Assembly: GCA_905221605.1 (NCBI GenBank)
Contig: CAJNDS010000005.1
Span: forward strand, 126,001 to 186,000
Direction of reading: 5' to 3'
Source: Symbiodinium natans
Taxonomy: Eukaryota; Sar; Dinophyceae; Suessiales; Symbiodiniaceae
DNA: 60,000 nucleotides
Shown: positions 11,091-21,380 of the stretch, piece after piece
Layout of the letters: every line of letters begins with the position of its first letter
Numbering within the stretch: position 1 is the stretch's first letter
Program-made: the position numbers and the translations under genes
Notes under the pieces: generated by a model
The model's input: the letters and a program-made list of their open reading frames with translations, nothing else
Database searches by the model: none
What the model was told of the DNA's origin: nothing

Positions 11091-11466
11091 GCGCATTGGC
11101 AGAGAACAGTGCGCCATATTTGCTGCAGGTGAGGACGAGGATCTGCGTAAATCTTCGTGTTATCCGGGAGGCAGACGGCGCTGTTGGGGCTGTTCAATCA
11201 GTCGTAGTCGTCGTCGTCTCTAAGGGGTTCTGAAGTATGGGCTCTTGGGTTTCATGAGGTCTATAAGCGCCCCTTTTAGGGCCCATACTGAGGGACCATG
11301 TAACTACCTCACAGAGTTTTGCGCCGCTCCATGCCGTCCTTTCCTAGTGAGGTTTCTTGGTGAACTAACCCCCGTGCTTTGTGTGAGCAAAGCAGGCGAG
11401 CAACATCCTCGTGACACTACAAGAGGGTTCTGAAGAGGCTTGTCTTGTTGATTAGCCGCTTGAGTT

Positions 11467-11811
11467 GTGAGGGTGGGGGGGGGGTGGGGGCTGCAACCTT
11501 CTGCTTCTGCAGGCCTGGACAAATGTAAAGCGCTCTTTCGACGAGGAGCTTCTTCCTGTACTGCAGCCGATGTCCAGTCCGGCCCATATCAAGTTTGGGA
11601 CGTTCGGCGTGGTAAATTCTGCGAGGAGCGTTTCGGTGAGAAACGATTCGCAAAGCGAGCGAAGGCTGGGCCTTGCAAGGAGACGGAAGTAGAGCAAGAC
11701 GTCTCAGGGTTTGTCCATCGTTGGCCATCAAGAGTACATCTTAGCATGCCTTGGGTACATGCGGTACACCTTAGTATCTTTTTGTGTATGCTGGACATGA
11801 CTATCTTCTGA
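11467..11811 (+). other. 114-codon open frame, unidentified
   Basis: Contains a charged stretch (VWDVRRGKFCEERFGEKRF) that may be an exon. No domain is recognised and the ends are not splice-resolved. Confidence 0.2.
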
Positions 11812-11949
11812 GGTGGTTGAGCCAACGGGTGTTGTCGTCTCGACAGATGGGTTTCTCATGGTGCATGCCAAGGGCCACGCTCTTGGCTGCTTCGCAACAT
11901 GATGTTGTTGTCTACTGGTACTGTGGCAGTTGCATTGTTGTTGCTGTTC

Positions 11950-12025
11950 TTTTCTGCTGCTGCCGCTGCCGCTGCCGTTGCCGCTGCCGTTGCCGCTGCC
12001 GCTGCCGCAGCTGCCGGTTGCGGCT
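11950..12025. repeat. GCTGCC/GCCGTT hexanucleotide repeat
   Basis: Imperfect six-base units give PL, AA or CR repeats in the three plus frames and Gly/Ser, Ala/Thr or Gln/Arg repeats on the minus strand. A hydrophobic stretch just downstream (about 12150-12250, LWVWLAIYLLWALYFFGWLL) could be a transmembrane exon but has no other support. Confidence 0.7.
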
Positions 12026-12634
12026 GTTGTCGTTCTTGTTCTTGTTCTGCTGTGCTCAGGCCGCAAGCCCAAGCCCGCTCCGAAACCACCTGATTCTCCT
12101 TTACACTACGTCTTGAGGTGCTCAGCTCAGCTTGAGTTTTCTGCATATCATGGAAAGCTCTTTGGCAGCTTGTGGGTTTGGCTTGCAATCTACTTGTTGT
12201 GGGCATTGTACTTTTTTGGTTGGCTTCTTGCCGTCGGTGAGGGGCTTACTAGTAGGTATTGACTGTCATGTCGGGTTCAGTGGAACATGAACAACCGAAG
12301 CTGGCCAATCAACCACTCTGGCAATACAAAAAAGCCAGACTGTTCTGGGATCGCTGGCTAGGCACAGCACGTCAACACTGATGGTATCGTCTTTTGCCCA
12401 TCCAGGTACAGCAACATTTCTGCAATGCAGCGAAGCGCCCAGATGATAGGTGATTGCGTGCAAGTCAACTTCTCCAATGTTGCGCCGGTTCGTCCACACA
12501 GTTCTTGAGGCTGTCCCTGGACAAGGAAACCCACTACTCCTTTGCACCTTGTCAAAATTGGGATCTTTTTGTTTCTTGAGGAACATGCGCAAACCGTGCT
12601 CGGCCGCCTCACCACGGCACATGATCGTGAAACA

Positions 12635-14260
12635 ATGCAAAGCGTGGTAGTGGAGGTGGTGATGGGAGCAGCCGGCGATCTCGCAAAAAAAAAGACCCTT
12701 GGATCCGCAAATGTGTCATTGCGAGAAGTCTACATGAATTAAAATGTATGGACATCTGAGGACTTTTCCATCGCTGTTTCAGCTGCACCTTGGGCGCCAC
12801 ACCCAGCCTGTGAGGGGTCGAGTTGATACAGTAATTCGCACTTGGTGGGGATGCTGCGCGGCGCGAGTTCGAGCATTTTCAGAGGGAGAGGCTGAGAGAC
12901 GTGTGCAGGAACTCCTCGCAACAAGGGGAATTCGGGAGGGGTAAGCCCTGATGGCAACCCTTCAGACCTAAGACTTATGAGCGATGAGGAGCCGCCCACT
13001 CCAAGAGGAGAGAGGGATCCCCCTAATATCTGCGAGAAGTTGGTTTGGGTAGATCCCCGCACCCAGCCTTTCTAAAGGAATGCAAGGGGCCGCAGGATTC
13101 GCGGTGATGCAGGCGGCTGCTGCCAGGCAGCATGAAGATCATCGGCGTCGACGATCCGAAGTTCCATACGGACCTCGCGTGTTGCACATGTCTAGCTCGA
13201 AGCTATAGTCATTCTGCCGTTATGCTGCTCCGCCGAAGTTCTACATGATGTTCGCCCTACTGTCCATGTTGGAGGATGTGACGAGCGTGTCAGACTTCTG
13301 GGAAAAGCGATTGCGTGAATACCTCGAGAAGCAGAAAGGCTGGGTCAACGAGGCACGGCTATGCTCCGTAGCAAAGTCTACAGTTGCTGTTATTGCTGTG
13401 CAGTGCTCCATGGCCCGAGATGACGAGAAGTGACCTTTAACACTCCTTGAGGGCAGTCTTAAGGCTTGTCGCTGCTGCAGGACGTGGAGAGCTTCAAACA
13501 ACGTTTGCATTTCGTCCACGTGCAGTTGGACCAGCAGAGTGCTCAGAGCCGGAGCTTCTAGAAAAAGATCTGGCTTGGGACATATTTGCGATATGTCGGG
13601 ACCGCCGTAAAGCGGGAAAGCTGTCCAGGCCGGAGACAATGAGCGCCTTGGACAGGTGCCGCTCAGCGTTGTTTTTGGCAGTTGCGCTCTCCGTAGCGCG
13701 ATCGAGTTGCAGTGTTTATGGTATTGGGACAACTGGACGAGATGCACTGCATTGCACTGCCAGGAGACTGCAAGAGCTGGCTGAGGGTCGTGCAAAGGAG
13801 CATCGCGTCTTCTACTTGGCTTGCGACTTAACACTTGTTTGCTTATGATTCCTGCCACCTGGAGCTAGCAACGCCACAGCAACGTCCATGAGGACATATG
13901 ACGAGACGCAACAGGTCGATGCAAAAAGTTATAGGGTAAGCTGCCAGCTGCCATGGCTTGCGGGGGCCGACGGGGGCCGCCCGGGGGCTTGGGTGGAGGT
14001 GCAACAAGGGTGAGCGACACCTGCGAGCAAGCAGAAGGGCCCTTGCCTGGGTAAACATTCGAATGCAATGTTATCTGCTCCGCGAAGCATGCGATGGTAA
14101 GCAAGATGGCACCGCAATTCCTGTTGTTTACGCCTGTTTACGTGTGCGGCAGATCCAAACAGCAAAAGGCTTTGCACGGTGCTCCTGGAAGTATCTGTCT
14201 GGCCCAAGGGCAGCATGTGTATGGCGGAAGAACGCCGTGCGGCAGAAGAGAAGGGCGAAT

Positions 14261-14305
<45 letters not shown>

Positions 14306-14487
14306 AACCACGAAGACGACGAAATCGAAGAAGACGACGAAGACGACGATTAAGACGACGACGGCGGCGACGAAGACGACGAAGTCGACGAAGACCACGA
14401 AGACGACGACGAAGACCACGAAGACGACGACGACGACAAAGACGACGAAGTCGACGAAGACCACACGAAGACCACGAAGACGACGAA

Positions 14488-14556
<69 letters not shown>

Positions 14557-17500
14557 ACAACGCCTGTTTCAGTTGTCTTGATTCACTCATGCGTTTTGCA
14601 ACTGATTGTTGAGTTGCTATACCCATCAAAAACTCCACGCAACTGTCTCGTCGACTTGAGCGGGCACAGCAACAAGCACTGTTTAGGCAAGCCTTCAAGG
14701 CCAGGATGTCATCCTGGCCTTGAGCTGCCACTCGTTGAGAGGCTTCTCTGGCATGTTGGAAGTGTTCCGAGGCTCTGCCACCCTTTCTTTTTGCGCAAGC
14801 CGTGGAGCACTTGAGAGAGCGTTCGAGACTAAGACAGTCGAGGCTAATGACTGCAGCCGACCCTAAACTCTTTCGAGGATGCTGGTCTAAGACCGGATGG
14901 AATCGTGTGGTGGTCGAGAAGCCCTTTGGCAAGAACGGCCACTCGTCGTCATCCGCAGTCCACCCCAGTCCCATGTAGTTGTCCGCAAGGCGCCGAAGCT
15001 GCGGCGTTGTCGAACAGCTGCTTCCTCAGACCGTCGACGCTGAGTCGATGTTGGGTTCTTGTCCATGTGCCTCATGCTTGGCAGCGCCGATGCATAGCAT
15101 TTGCCGCTTAGTGGGTCCCGTTCCGGAAGTAGACAGTAGACATACCGCTAGCAAGTTTCAGCAGCTTGGCAAAGCCCTTTTCCACAACGGCCGTTGGCAC
15201 CATGGTCACAGCATTGTTGACGATTTCGGTTGGTGTAGAACCATGTTCGACACATTCTTCCAAACTGTGACAGGATGAGCAGCTCGGCAGAGGGCCATGG
15301 TTCTTCTGAATCAGCGCTGTTTGCGGCCCTGGCAAAGTATCCGCGTCGCACTTCGGGGGCTGGGAGCCATCCGCTGCCAGATCGAAGTCGGGTGGAATCG
15401 CTGTTTGACTGGGCAGCGGTTGCATCTGAACTTGGCCAGGAGTGGGGTGACAAGGATGTGTTAGACGCGACGTTTGGGCAAGTCAGGAACTCTGGCAAGA
15501 AAGGCCGGCCGGGTCTCTTGCCGACACGAGTCCGCCGCTCTGGGAACGATGCGTTGAAGGATCCGGCGGTCAGATCTCATCTTGGTGTTGTGGTAGTTCC
15601 AGAGTTTGTCCGAGAAGAGGAGGAGGCCAACATCTTGGCTGACCTGACAGCACAGAATCCCGAGGTTCTCTGGGAGCCGAGGGTGGGAGGCGGCTTTCAC
15701 GCAAGCTTTGGTCCGACCTTCCTGGCAGATTCAGGGTATAAGGTTGACCGCAGCAAAGCTTTCACAGCATTGCCCAGATTTCTGGAGTCTGTTAAGTCAC
15801 GCGCAGAGAAGTTGCTTGAGTCCCCGGCTCTCAGCGAGAGGGCTTTCAGAGATCAGATATCTGGCGAGCCAGACATTGGGGCCGACACGCTGCAAAATCT
15901 GATGAAAGCTCGGCAGGCGCTTGCAGAATGGGCCATGAGCCCCTCGACTCGGAACGGTAGCCAGGGCCCTCTGAGCCAAGCTTTCCTGCAGCGCTACGAA
16001 AGGCTGTCAGAAGGGAAGGAGGCAGACAGCACAGAGCAAGCTCTGGGTATGCACTTCGACTCACGAAGCGCGAACGGCGAGGTTGTGGTTGGGCTAAATT
16101 TGGGAGAGGAGGATGGGCACATCTTCTTTTCTCGCTCTGGGCCAGCGAAGGGCCAGCCTTTCCCAATAAGTCTGGCGCAAGACTTGGAGGACCGAGGTGA
16201 AGGAATTCTCGTGAAGCTGCCGAGAAGGCGGGGCCCGCAGAATCGTGCCAGAATCGTTATTAAGACCTGTTTCTGTTGCTGTTTGTTAAGGCGTAGTGCT
16301 CTTTTGCCAGCTGTCTCTGTTTCCCCCCGTGTTCAGTGATGTTCCGAATGCTTGGGGGCCCTTCCTCCTCAAGTCCCCTGTGCTCGCAAGGCGACACCCC
16401 CCAAAGAGTCCCCGAAGCCCAGGAACACATCGTACGCACTTGAAGCTCCCATACAGCTGCGACACATTGTGACCGTGTGACCCCTTGACCCCTTGAGTTA
16501 CTCTGACCGCGCTTGTGGGAAGGGCGCTCTACATGTTCTACGGCTTTGCGCGCTTTCATCTACGACACGGCGTGCCATGGCACAGCCCCGCGGCGCCGGG
16601 AAAATATCAGAGGGTCACTGTGACTTTTCGCAGTGTGCCCGTCCCACGTGGTCAGAAGAGTTCGAAGAGGGCTGCTGAAGGAGGGAAAGAAGCAGAGACG
16701 GGCAAGCAGCTGCAGCTCCATGACGTGCTAGATTCCTTTTCTTTTGAGGGCTCAGGGAGGCAGAAAAGAGCCAAGACAGCCAGGGCACCAAGTTGCTTTG
16801 GAGCCCTAAATGCTGGCGCACAGTCCGGCCTGGAAGCATGCATTGACGTTGACTCAAGTGACTCAGAAAGGCCTGAAGGAAAAGCCTGGCAAGTGTTGGT
16901 ACACGGCATGCATGACCATGCGAGACGGTTCTGCAAGCTCGTTCCGTAGCGAGCCGGCACATGGTGTCAGAGGCTTGAAGAAGTACTTGGATGAGAAGGA
17001 GATCTTCCGGATGGATCACTACTTGGCGAAAACATTGGCTAGGTTCTGAGACATCTTAGTCAGAACAGTTGTCCCTTGAACAGTATCGAATATTCTGCTC
17101 ATTGAGGTCCTGAACTTGTTGACCTTACGTTTCGCGAATCGGGTGGAGCTTACTTGTTTTGCTGGCAGAGCTTGACACCGGTTGGAAGCACAGCACGCAG
17201 GTAGGAATCATTTCAGGAGTTGGGACATCTGTTCCACTGCCATCACGTTGCAAACGCTGGGGGTCCCATGCTTCGGCCCTGACTCCATTTTCTTTCACAG
17301 CCAAGAGTCACTGAGGTGCGAATCACATTCAAGGAGGCCATCGGTGTCCAAGGACGTTCGGATCATAGTGAGCTCTGTCCTTTCATCGTTTTTCCCACGC
17401 CCGCGTGCAGTTGAAGCAACAAAGCTTGGCATAGGTGCAGGGTATTTCGACGGTTACGGCATCATCCGCGACATCATGCAGCAGTGCTCTCAGGGCGGCA

Positions 17501-19243
17501 GTGACTGCAGAGTGATGCTTGCCAGATCTGTCGGATGGCAAGTCTCAACCCTGCAGCGCGGAGCTTTCTTTGAACCGCAGCTCTGAGGAATCACCTCATG
17601 CAGGTGTTGACTTTGGTTGCCATGGAGGCATCCAATCTGATTTTGTCTTGTCCGATGTTTCCAGTCTTCCCAGCAGGCTGAGTGATGCCCTACAACCACG
17701 TAGGACTCGATTGCTCAAAGCAGCACCGAGTGTGGAGCCGCACACCGAAGGCCCCAGCAACACTTGAAGCTGAAGATGTCCGCGATGAGAAGGCTCCGAG
17801 TGTGCTGGGGAGACTAGACTAGGGACTTTAGGACTGCTGTGCTCGTGAATTCATAACACGTCCATGCGGCACACAGCGGAGCCGCTGAGAAGTGGCAGCT
17901 GCCCCCGATGAAGGTCAAAGTGCTAAAGCAAATCAGGCCAATTGCGCCACGCAGCCTTCTCAGCGTTGCCAGTCTGATGAACTTCTTTCGGAAACAACGA
18001 ACTGCGCTGCGTTGAAGATCTTTCTAGTTTCTATTGAAGTAGTGGTCAAGCAGCCGCCGCCTCAGGTGATTGCGTCATTGGCCAGTACGAGCCATGGCAA
18101 GCATCACTTCAAGCACTCCTCTGCCCTGTAAATCCAGTTTAGAATCGATGGTCGGAGTCAGTCTGAGGACGGCTACCAAGCAGATCCTGACATTCAGAAA
18201 ATCAATCTCAAGCAAGGCTCATGCGTGGATACCGAGCCCTGGCAAGCCCGTTTCGCCCTTCATTGCACTTGCACGGAGGTTATGCATCTCGGTGTCCGAC
18301 ATTTGCGGTAGCAGTGCTCTACCTTGACAACGAACGCTGGCCACATGCCCCAGCGGTTTGACGGCATCACGCCGTGTGTTCCATGAAGAGCCAAGGTCTG
18401 GAGTTCCCTTTATCATGAAAGCCGGCAAAGGCTCTGTACCTTGTGGTATCTTGTGCATGTTGCACGTCCGATGGATGGGGAGATGTGAGCAGATGCGGGG
18501 AGATTGGGGAAGGTTTGGAGGTCCATCAGACAATTGTGCGGATACAGCGTGAGGCTTAGTGGCCCTAGAGAGCAGGTGGCAACCAGTATTGTGACCTGGT
18601 TGCTTTGGGCTGGCTTGAGGAGGTGTTGCGGTTGTTGACCACAGGTTCAAGAAGGCTCCGCCAAGTAGCCTGTTTGGTGCCAGCTTCTCAGTTCTCTGCT
18701 GCGGCCGCCAAAGATGCACGGCCTTTGTGGCGGGTGGTAGGGTATCGTTGAGAACAGGCTCTAATCAGGTTAGTCTCGGCAGATCTCTTTTCGACTTCAG
18801 CTCCAGCAGAGCAGTGCTTCCCAGGAGCAACCTCAAAATGAGCTTGTGATACGCATCCAGCCCAATGAGGCCATCTATTACAAGGCCGAAGAGAACTCCT
18901 TCCTGTCTTGCTGCTTCTGGTTCTTGTTATCGTTCTTTCTTGGTATTGTTCTTGTTGTAGTTGCTCTTGTGGTAGGTGGTTGTGTGGTTGTTGCATATTT
19001 TTTGCGTGCCTGTTGCGTGGTTGTTGCTGTTCTTTTTGTGAGTGTTCTTGTTGTTTATTCTTCTTCTTGTCGGTGTCGCTCTGTCGCAGTTTTCGTCGGG
19101 GTTTCGTCGTAGTCCTCGTCGTTGTTCTCGTCGCTGTTCTACTCGTGGAATGCTGCAGGGAGCTCTCTTGGGCATGCATTGGTTCCATTCGCCAAGACAG
19201 CTTTGTGCAGATGCTTGCGAAGATGCCTGGCCTGACGCAGCAG
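12635..19243 (+). CDS. G6PD: glucose-6-phosphate 1-dehydrogenase, about 20 short exons
   Basis: First enzyme of the oxidative pentose phosphate pathway (glucose-6-phosphate + NADP+ to 6-phosphogluconolactone + NADPH). Exons in order: 12635-12693 (VVMGA AGDLAKK, NADP site); from 12761 (TFPSLFQLHL); about 13260-13340 (SVSDFWEKRLREYL); about 13740-13830 (EHRVFYLA); 14892 to about 14957 (GWNRVVVEKPFGKN); about 16954-17037 (EKEIFRMDHYLAK, the DHYLGK catalytic motif with Gly to Ala but His and Lys kept); 17107-17142 (VLNLLTLRFANR); 17171-17200; 17316-17352 (VRITFKEAIGVQ); 17441-17480 (YFDGYGIIRDIM); 17588-17627 (NHLMQVLTLVAME); 17751-17792 (EAEDVRDEK); 17914-17943 (VKVLKQIRPI); about 18162-18200; 18279-18339 (CPTFAVAVLYLDNERW); 18396-18430 (GVPFIMKAGK); 18645 to about 18677 (FKKAPPSSLFG); 18825-18884 (NELVIRIQPNEAIYYK); 19211 to about 19243 (KMPGLTQQ). 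Phases mostly join exactly. The C-terminal 80-100 residues were not found. An AlkB-like gene occupies the intron after 14957. Confidence 0.9.
14261..14556. repeat. (GAC)n / GACGAAGAC trinucleotide repeat in a G6PD intron
   Basis: About 296 bp of GAC-based repeat with interspersed GAA, CAC and GGC units, ending in about 65 bp of pure GAC. It keeps long frames open on both strands (Asp-, Thr-, Arg-, Val- or Ser-rich), which are artefacts. It lies in the G6PD intron between the YLA and EKPFG exons. Confidence 0.95.
15275..16949 (+). CDS. AlkB-like 2OG-Fe(II) dioxygenase, nested in a G6PD intron
   Basis: Two exons, 15275-16227 and 16523-16949, joined across a GC-AG intron, give 459 residues. AlkB-family enzymes use Fe(II), O2 and 2-oxoglutarate to demethylate nucleic acids or proteins oxidatively. 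The iron ligands are visible: H260-F-D262 in GMHFDSRS and H333 in the ARFHLRHGV motif of exon 2. The 2OG-binding arginine motif is RVTVTFR (348-354), matching the AlkB RxNxTxR pattern except Thr in place of Asn. The start of the fold is at about 105-120 (VVVVPEFVREEEEANIL). After about residue 360 a charged, Ser-rich tail follows (SSKRAAEGGKEAE; DVDSSDSERPEG). The start ATG follows directly on a GACAG acceptor-like site, which could be a cis or spliced-leader trans-splice point. The stop lies about 4 nt before the proposed acceptor of the next G6PD exon. Which ALKBH subfamily it belongs to is not clear. Confidence 0.85.
18895..19190. other. T/G-rich low-complexity intron segment of G6PD
   Basis: TTGTTCTTGTTG- and GTCGTC-like words dominate the plus strand. 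The resulting hydrophobic or Asn/Thr/Arg-rich open frames on either strand are compositional artefacts. Confidence 0.5.
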
Positions 19244-20585
19244 GTCATGGCCTCAGCCCAGGCTTCATTTGCTCTGCTTAAGCTGCCGTAGTCATGGCAC
19301 TCGGAGAGGCTCGCGATGTCGAGCAGACCGTTCTGGATCTGGACCAGCAGATGTTGTCTGCACTTGCTAGTGGCCATAGCTGTTCTCATAGGCAGAACTC
19401 CAGAACTCGAGCGTCTTGGGCTCAGGGGAATCTCCGCAAGAGTCGAACTCACACAGCCCGAACCAATGAACGCCCATCGATCAAATCCCACATGGTCAAA
19501 TCTCGAGAATGTGGTCCTTTTTGGGGTTATTATTACAATGCGGCCCCTCTCATTAGGGTACCTAGAAGGGCCATAAGTTAGAGAACTGACCACATGTGTA
19601 TGTAATTTTATCGCTACGCGACCGGCCTCGCTTCGAGAGAAGTTTCTTGCAATCATCCCGTGTATGGACCAGGCACCCCACATGTGGGAGGAATAGCAAA
19701 AGGATAGAGGTGAGGGTTGAAGGGCGAGGGGGGGCAGAGTGGACAGGGTGGCGAGGGGGGCGGGGGCTTTTTGTTCCTCGGCGGATTAGTCGAGTTCAAG
19801 TTTTGATAAGCCCGTGACGTTTCAAACTGTTCGAGTTTTATCGGCGGCCCTTGCCGACTCGTTCCTCGTCCTGGGCTCTTGGATGTGGGCTTTGCCCTGC
19901 GTTGACGTGCAAATTGGGCCGAACCAAAACCACGGGCAGTTTCTGCACAGCCGCCCCATGGGCACTCTTTGGGTCCAAGCAACACACAGTCTGTGGCACC
20001 TGGCCTGGGACAGCCAGTGACCACAGTCACACCGCGGTTTCTCGTATAGATCGTATAGAGAGAATATTTGGAAGGATCTCAAGAAGCGCTTTGAGCTCAG
20101 ACGGACTCCAGAGGCACAGTGCTGTGCTGCAGAGAGTCCTGTTTGCGACCCTTTTGCACGGCCTTTGCCAGTCGAAGTGTGGCTTGCTGTAGAGTCTCTG
20201 CAGAGGTGGGCTCAAGGCTCGTGCTTCTTACGCTTGAAGCTGGAAAGCAAGCAAAGTCGACAAGTGGCATCGGTTTCAATGTTACTCATCTCTTAAACTC
20301 GTGCCTGCAATCCACTGTCCGATACGGAGTCTCAAAAGAATATATGAAAGATGCGTTCCGGTTCGTGTAGACGACACACACATGCAGATCCATACTGGCA
20401 TTAACATGTAGGCCTTGGATAGATGCGGCCCTTGTGCGATGCGACTTGAGTAGCTTCATGACAGAAGCATGAGCATGAAATGCGCCACTGATACTGCAGA
20501 GCATGACGTGCTTTCAGCAATGGTTATGAAGAGTGATGAAGTGCGTCGGCTTCGTCCTCTCGATTATTGCGTGTGATGCCGCCCC

Positions 20586-21263
20586 TTGTATGCATCTGGA
20601 AAACAAGCGCAGAGTAGAGCATTCATTTCACAAAGTCACGTTGTGTGTTCAGGGCCTTTCAACTTTACAATGCAGTACAACTCTTTCAGCGGCGATGGCT
20701 TGAAGAGACGACCCATACGACTCCGATTTTGCAGCTCAGATGAGGCCCAGCTGACGCCAAGTTGCCATGGCAGGCAGCTGCTGAAAGCAGCTGGTGCTGC
20801 GAAGGCGCTCTTAGCAAAAGATGGAACAGCGTGGTTTTCGACTCTTTCAGCTTAGTTAGTACTAGCAGTGGTCTGCCCTGAGGAGTGGTCGGATGGGGAG
20901 GAGCTCGGCTGCGGCTTGTCAGAGAAAGACAGGCGGGGGGGGCAGTTGCGGGAGACTCTTGAGCCCCCGGCATAGGCAGCACCTAATATAAAGGTTTTTT
21001 GGTCACGACAGAAGGTGTTGTCCGGCTGCACCAGCACAACAAGTTCTAGCGTGGCTGCAGTTGGCTCTTGGCCGCGGCCTTGGCGAGTCCGTTGCATCCT
21101 GGTGCTGGCAACGCAGATGATCCTGTGTGAGCACGTGCTACTACCTCAGACACAGCTGCTCAGATCACAACCGCCAGCAGCTGGCATCTCTGGAGGTGGC
21201 CATTTCCAATGCAGTGCAGATGCACCTTCGGCTCGCTTGGTCTTTGTATCAGCTGTCTGAATC
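20586..21263 (+). CDS. unidentified exons upstream of the PI4K gene
   Basis: Three protein-like plus segments: about 20690-20850 (DEAQLTPSCHGRQLLKAAGA), about 21045-21110 (VLAWLQLALGRGLGESVASW) and about 21150-21263, ending in a stop (NRQQLASLEVAISNAVQMHL, then RLAWSLYQLSES). The last two read as helices. They could be the 3' exons of an unknown gene. They do not match the missing G6PD C-terminus. Confidence 0.35.
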
Positions 21264-21380
21264 ATGATGTGCCGAATGCGCCGGCCAGGCAAGACCAGCT
21301 GCTAGAAGACTGCCGACAGATTCAGGCGGAGGCACCCAGAGCACCGTGCCTCCAGGGTCTAAGCTAAAGCTTAATAAGGC

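Noticed and set aside
13715-13780. Alternative reading FMVLGQLDE as the G6PD FYVSGQYDD motif
   Set aside because: It is out of frame with the adjacent ARRLQELAEG...EHRVFYLA exon and would need a frameshift; the in-frame reading explains the region well enough.
14094-14974. Asp-, Thr/Lys-, Arg- and Val-rich open frames of 130-280 codons
   Set aside because: Produced by the GAC repeat and located in a G6PD intron.
18846-19112. Hydrophobic plus ORF in the G6PD intron resembling membrane segments
   Set aside because: Comes from T/G-rich low-complexity DNA, and its first codons overlap the genuine G6PD exon at 18825-18884 in the same frame.
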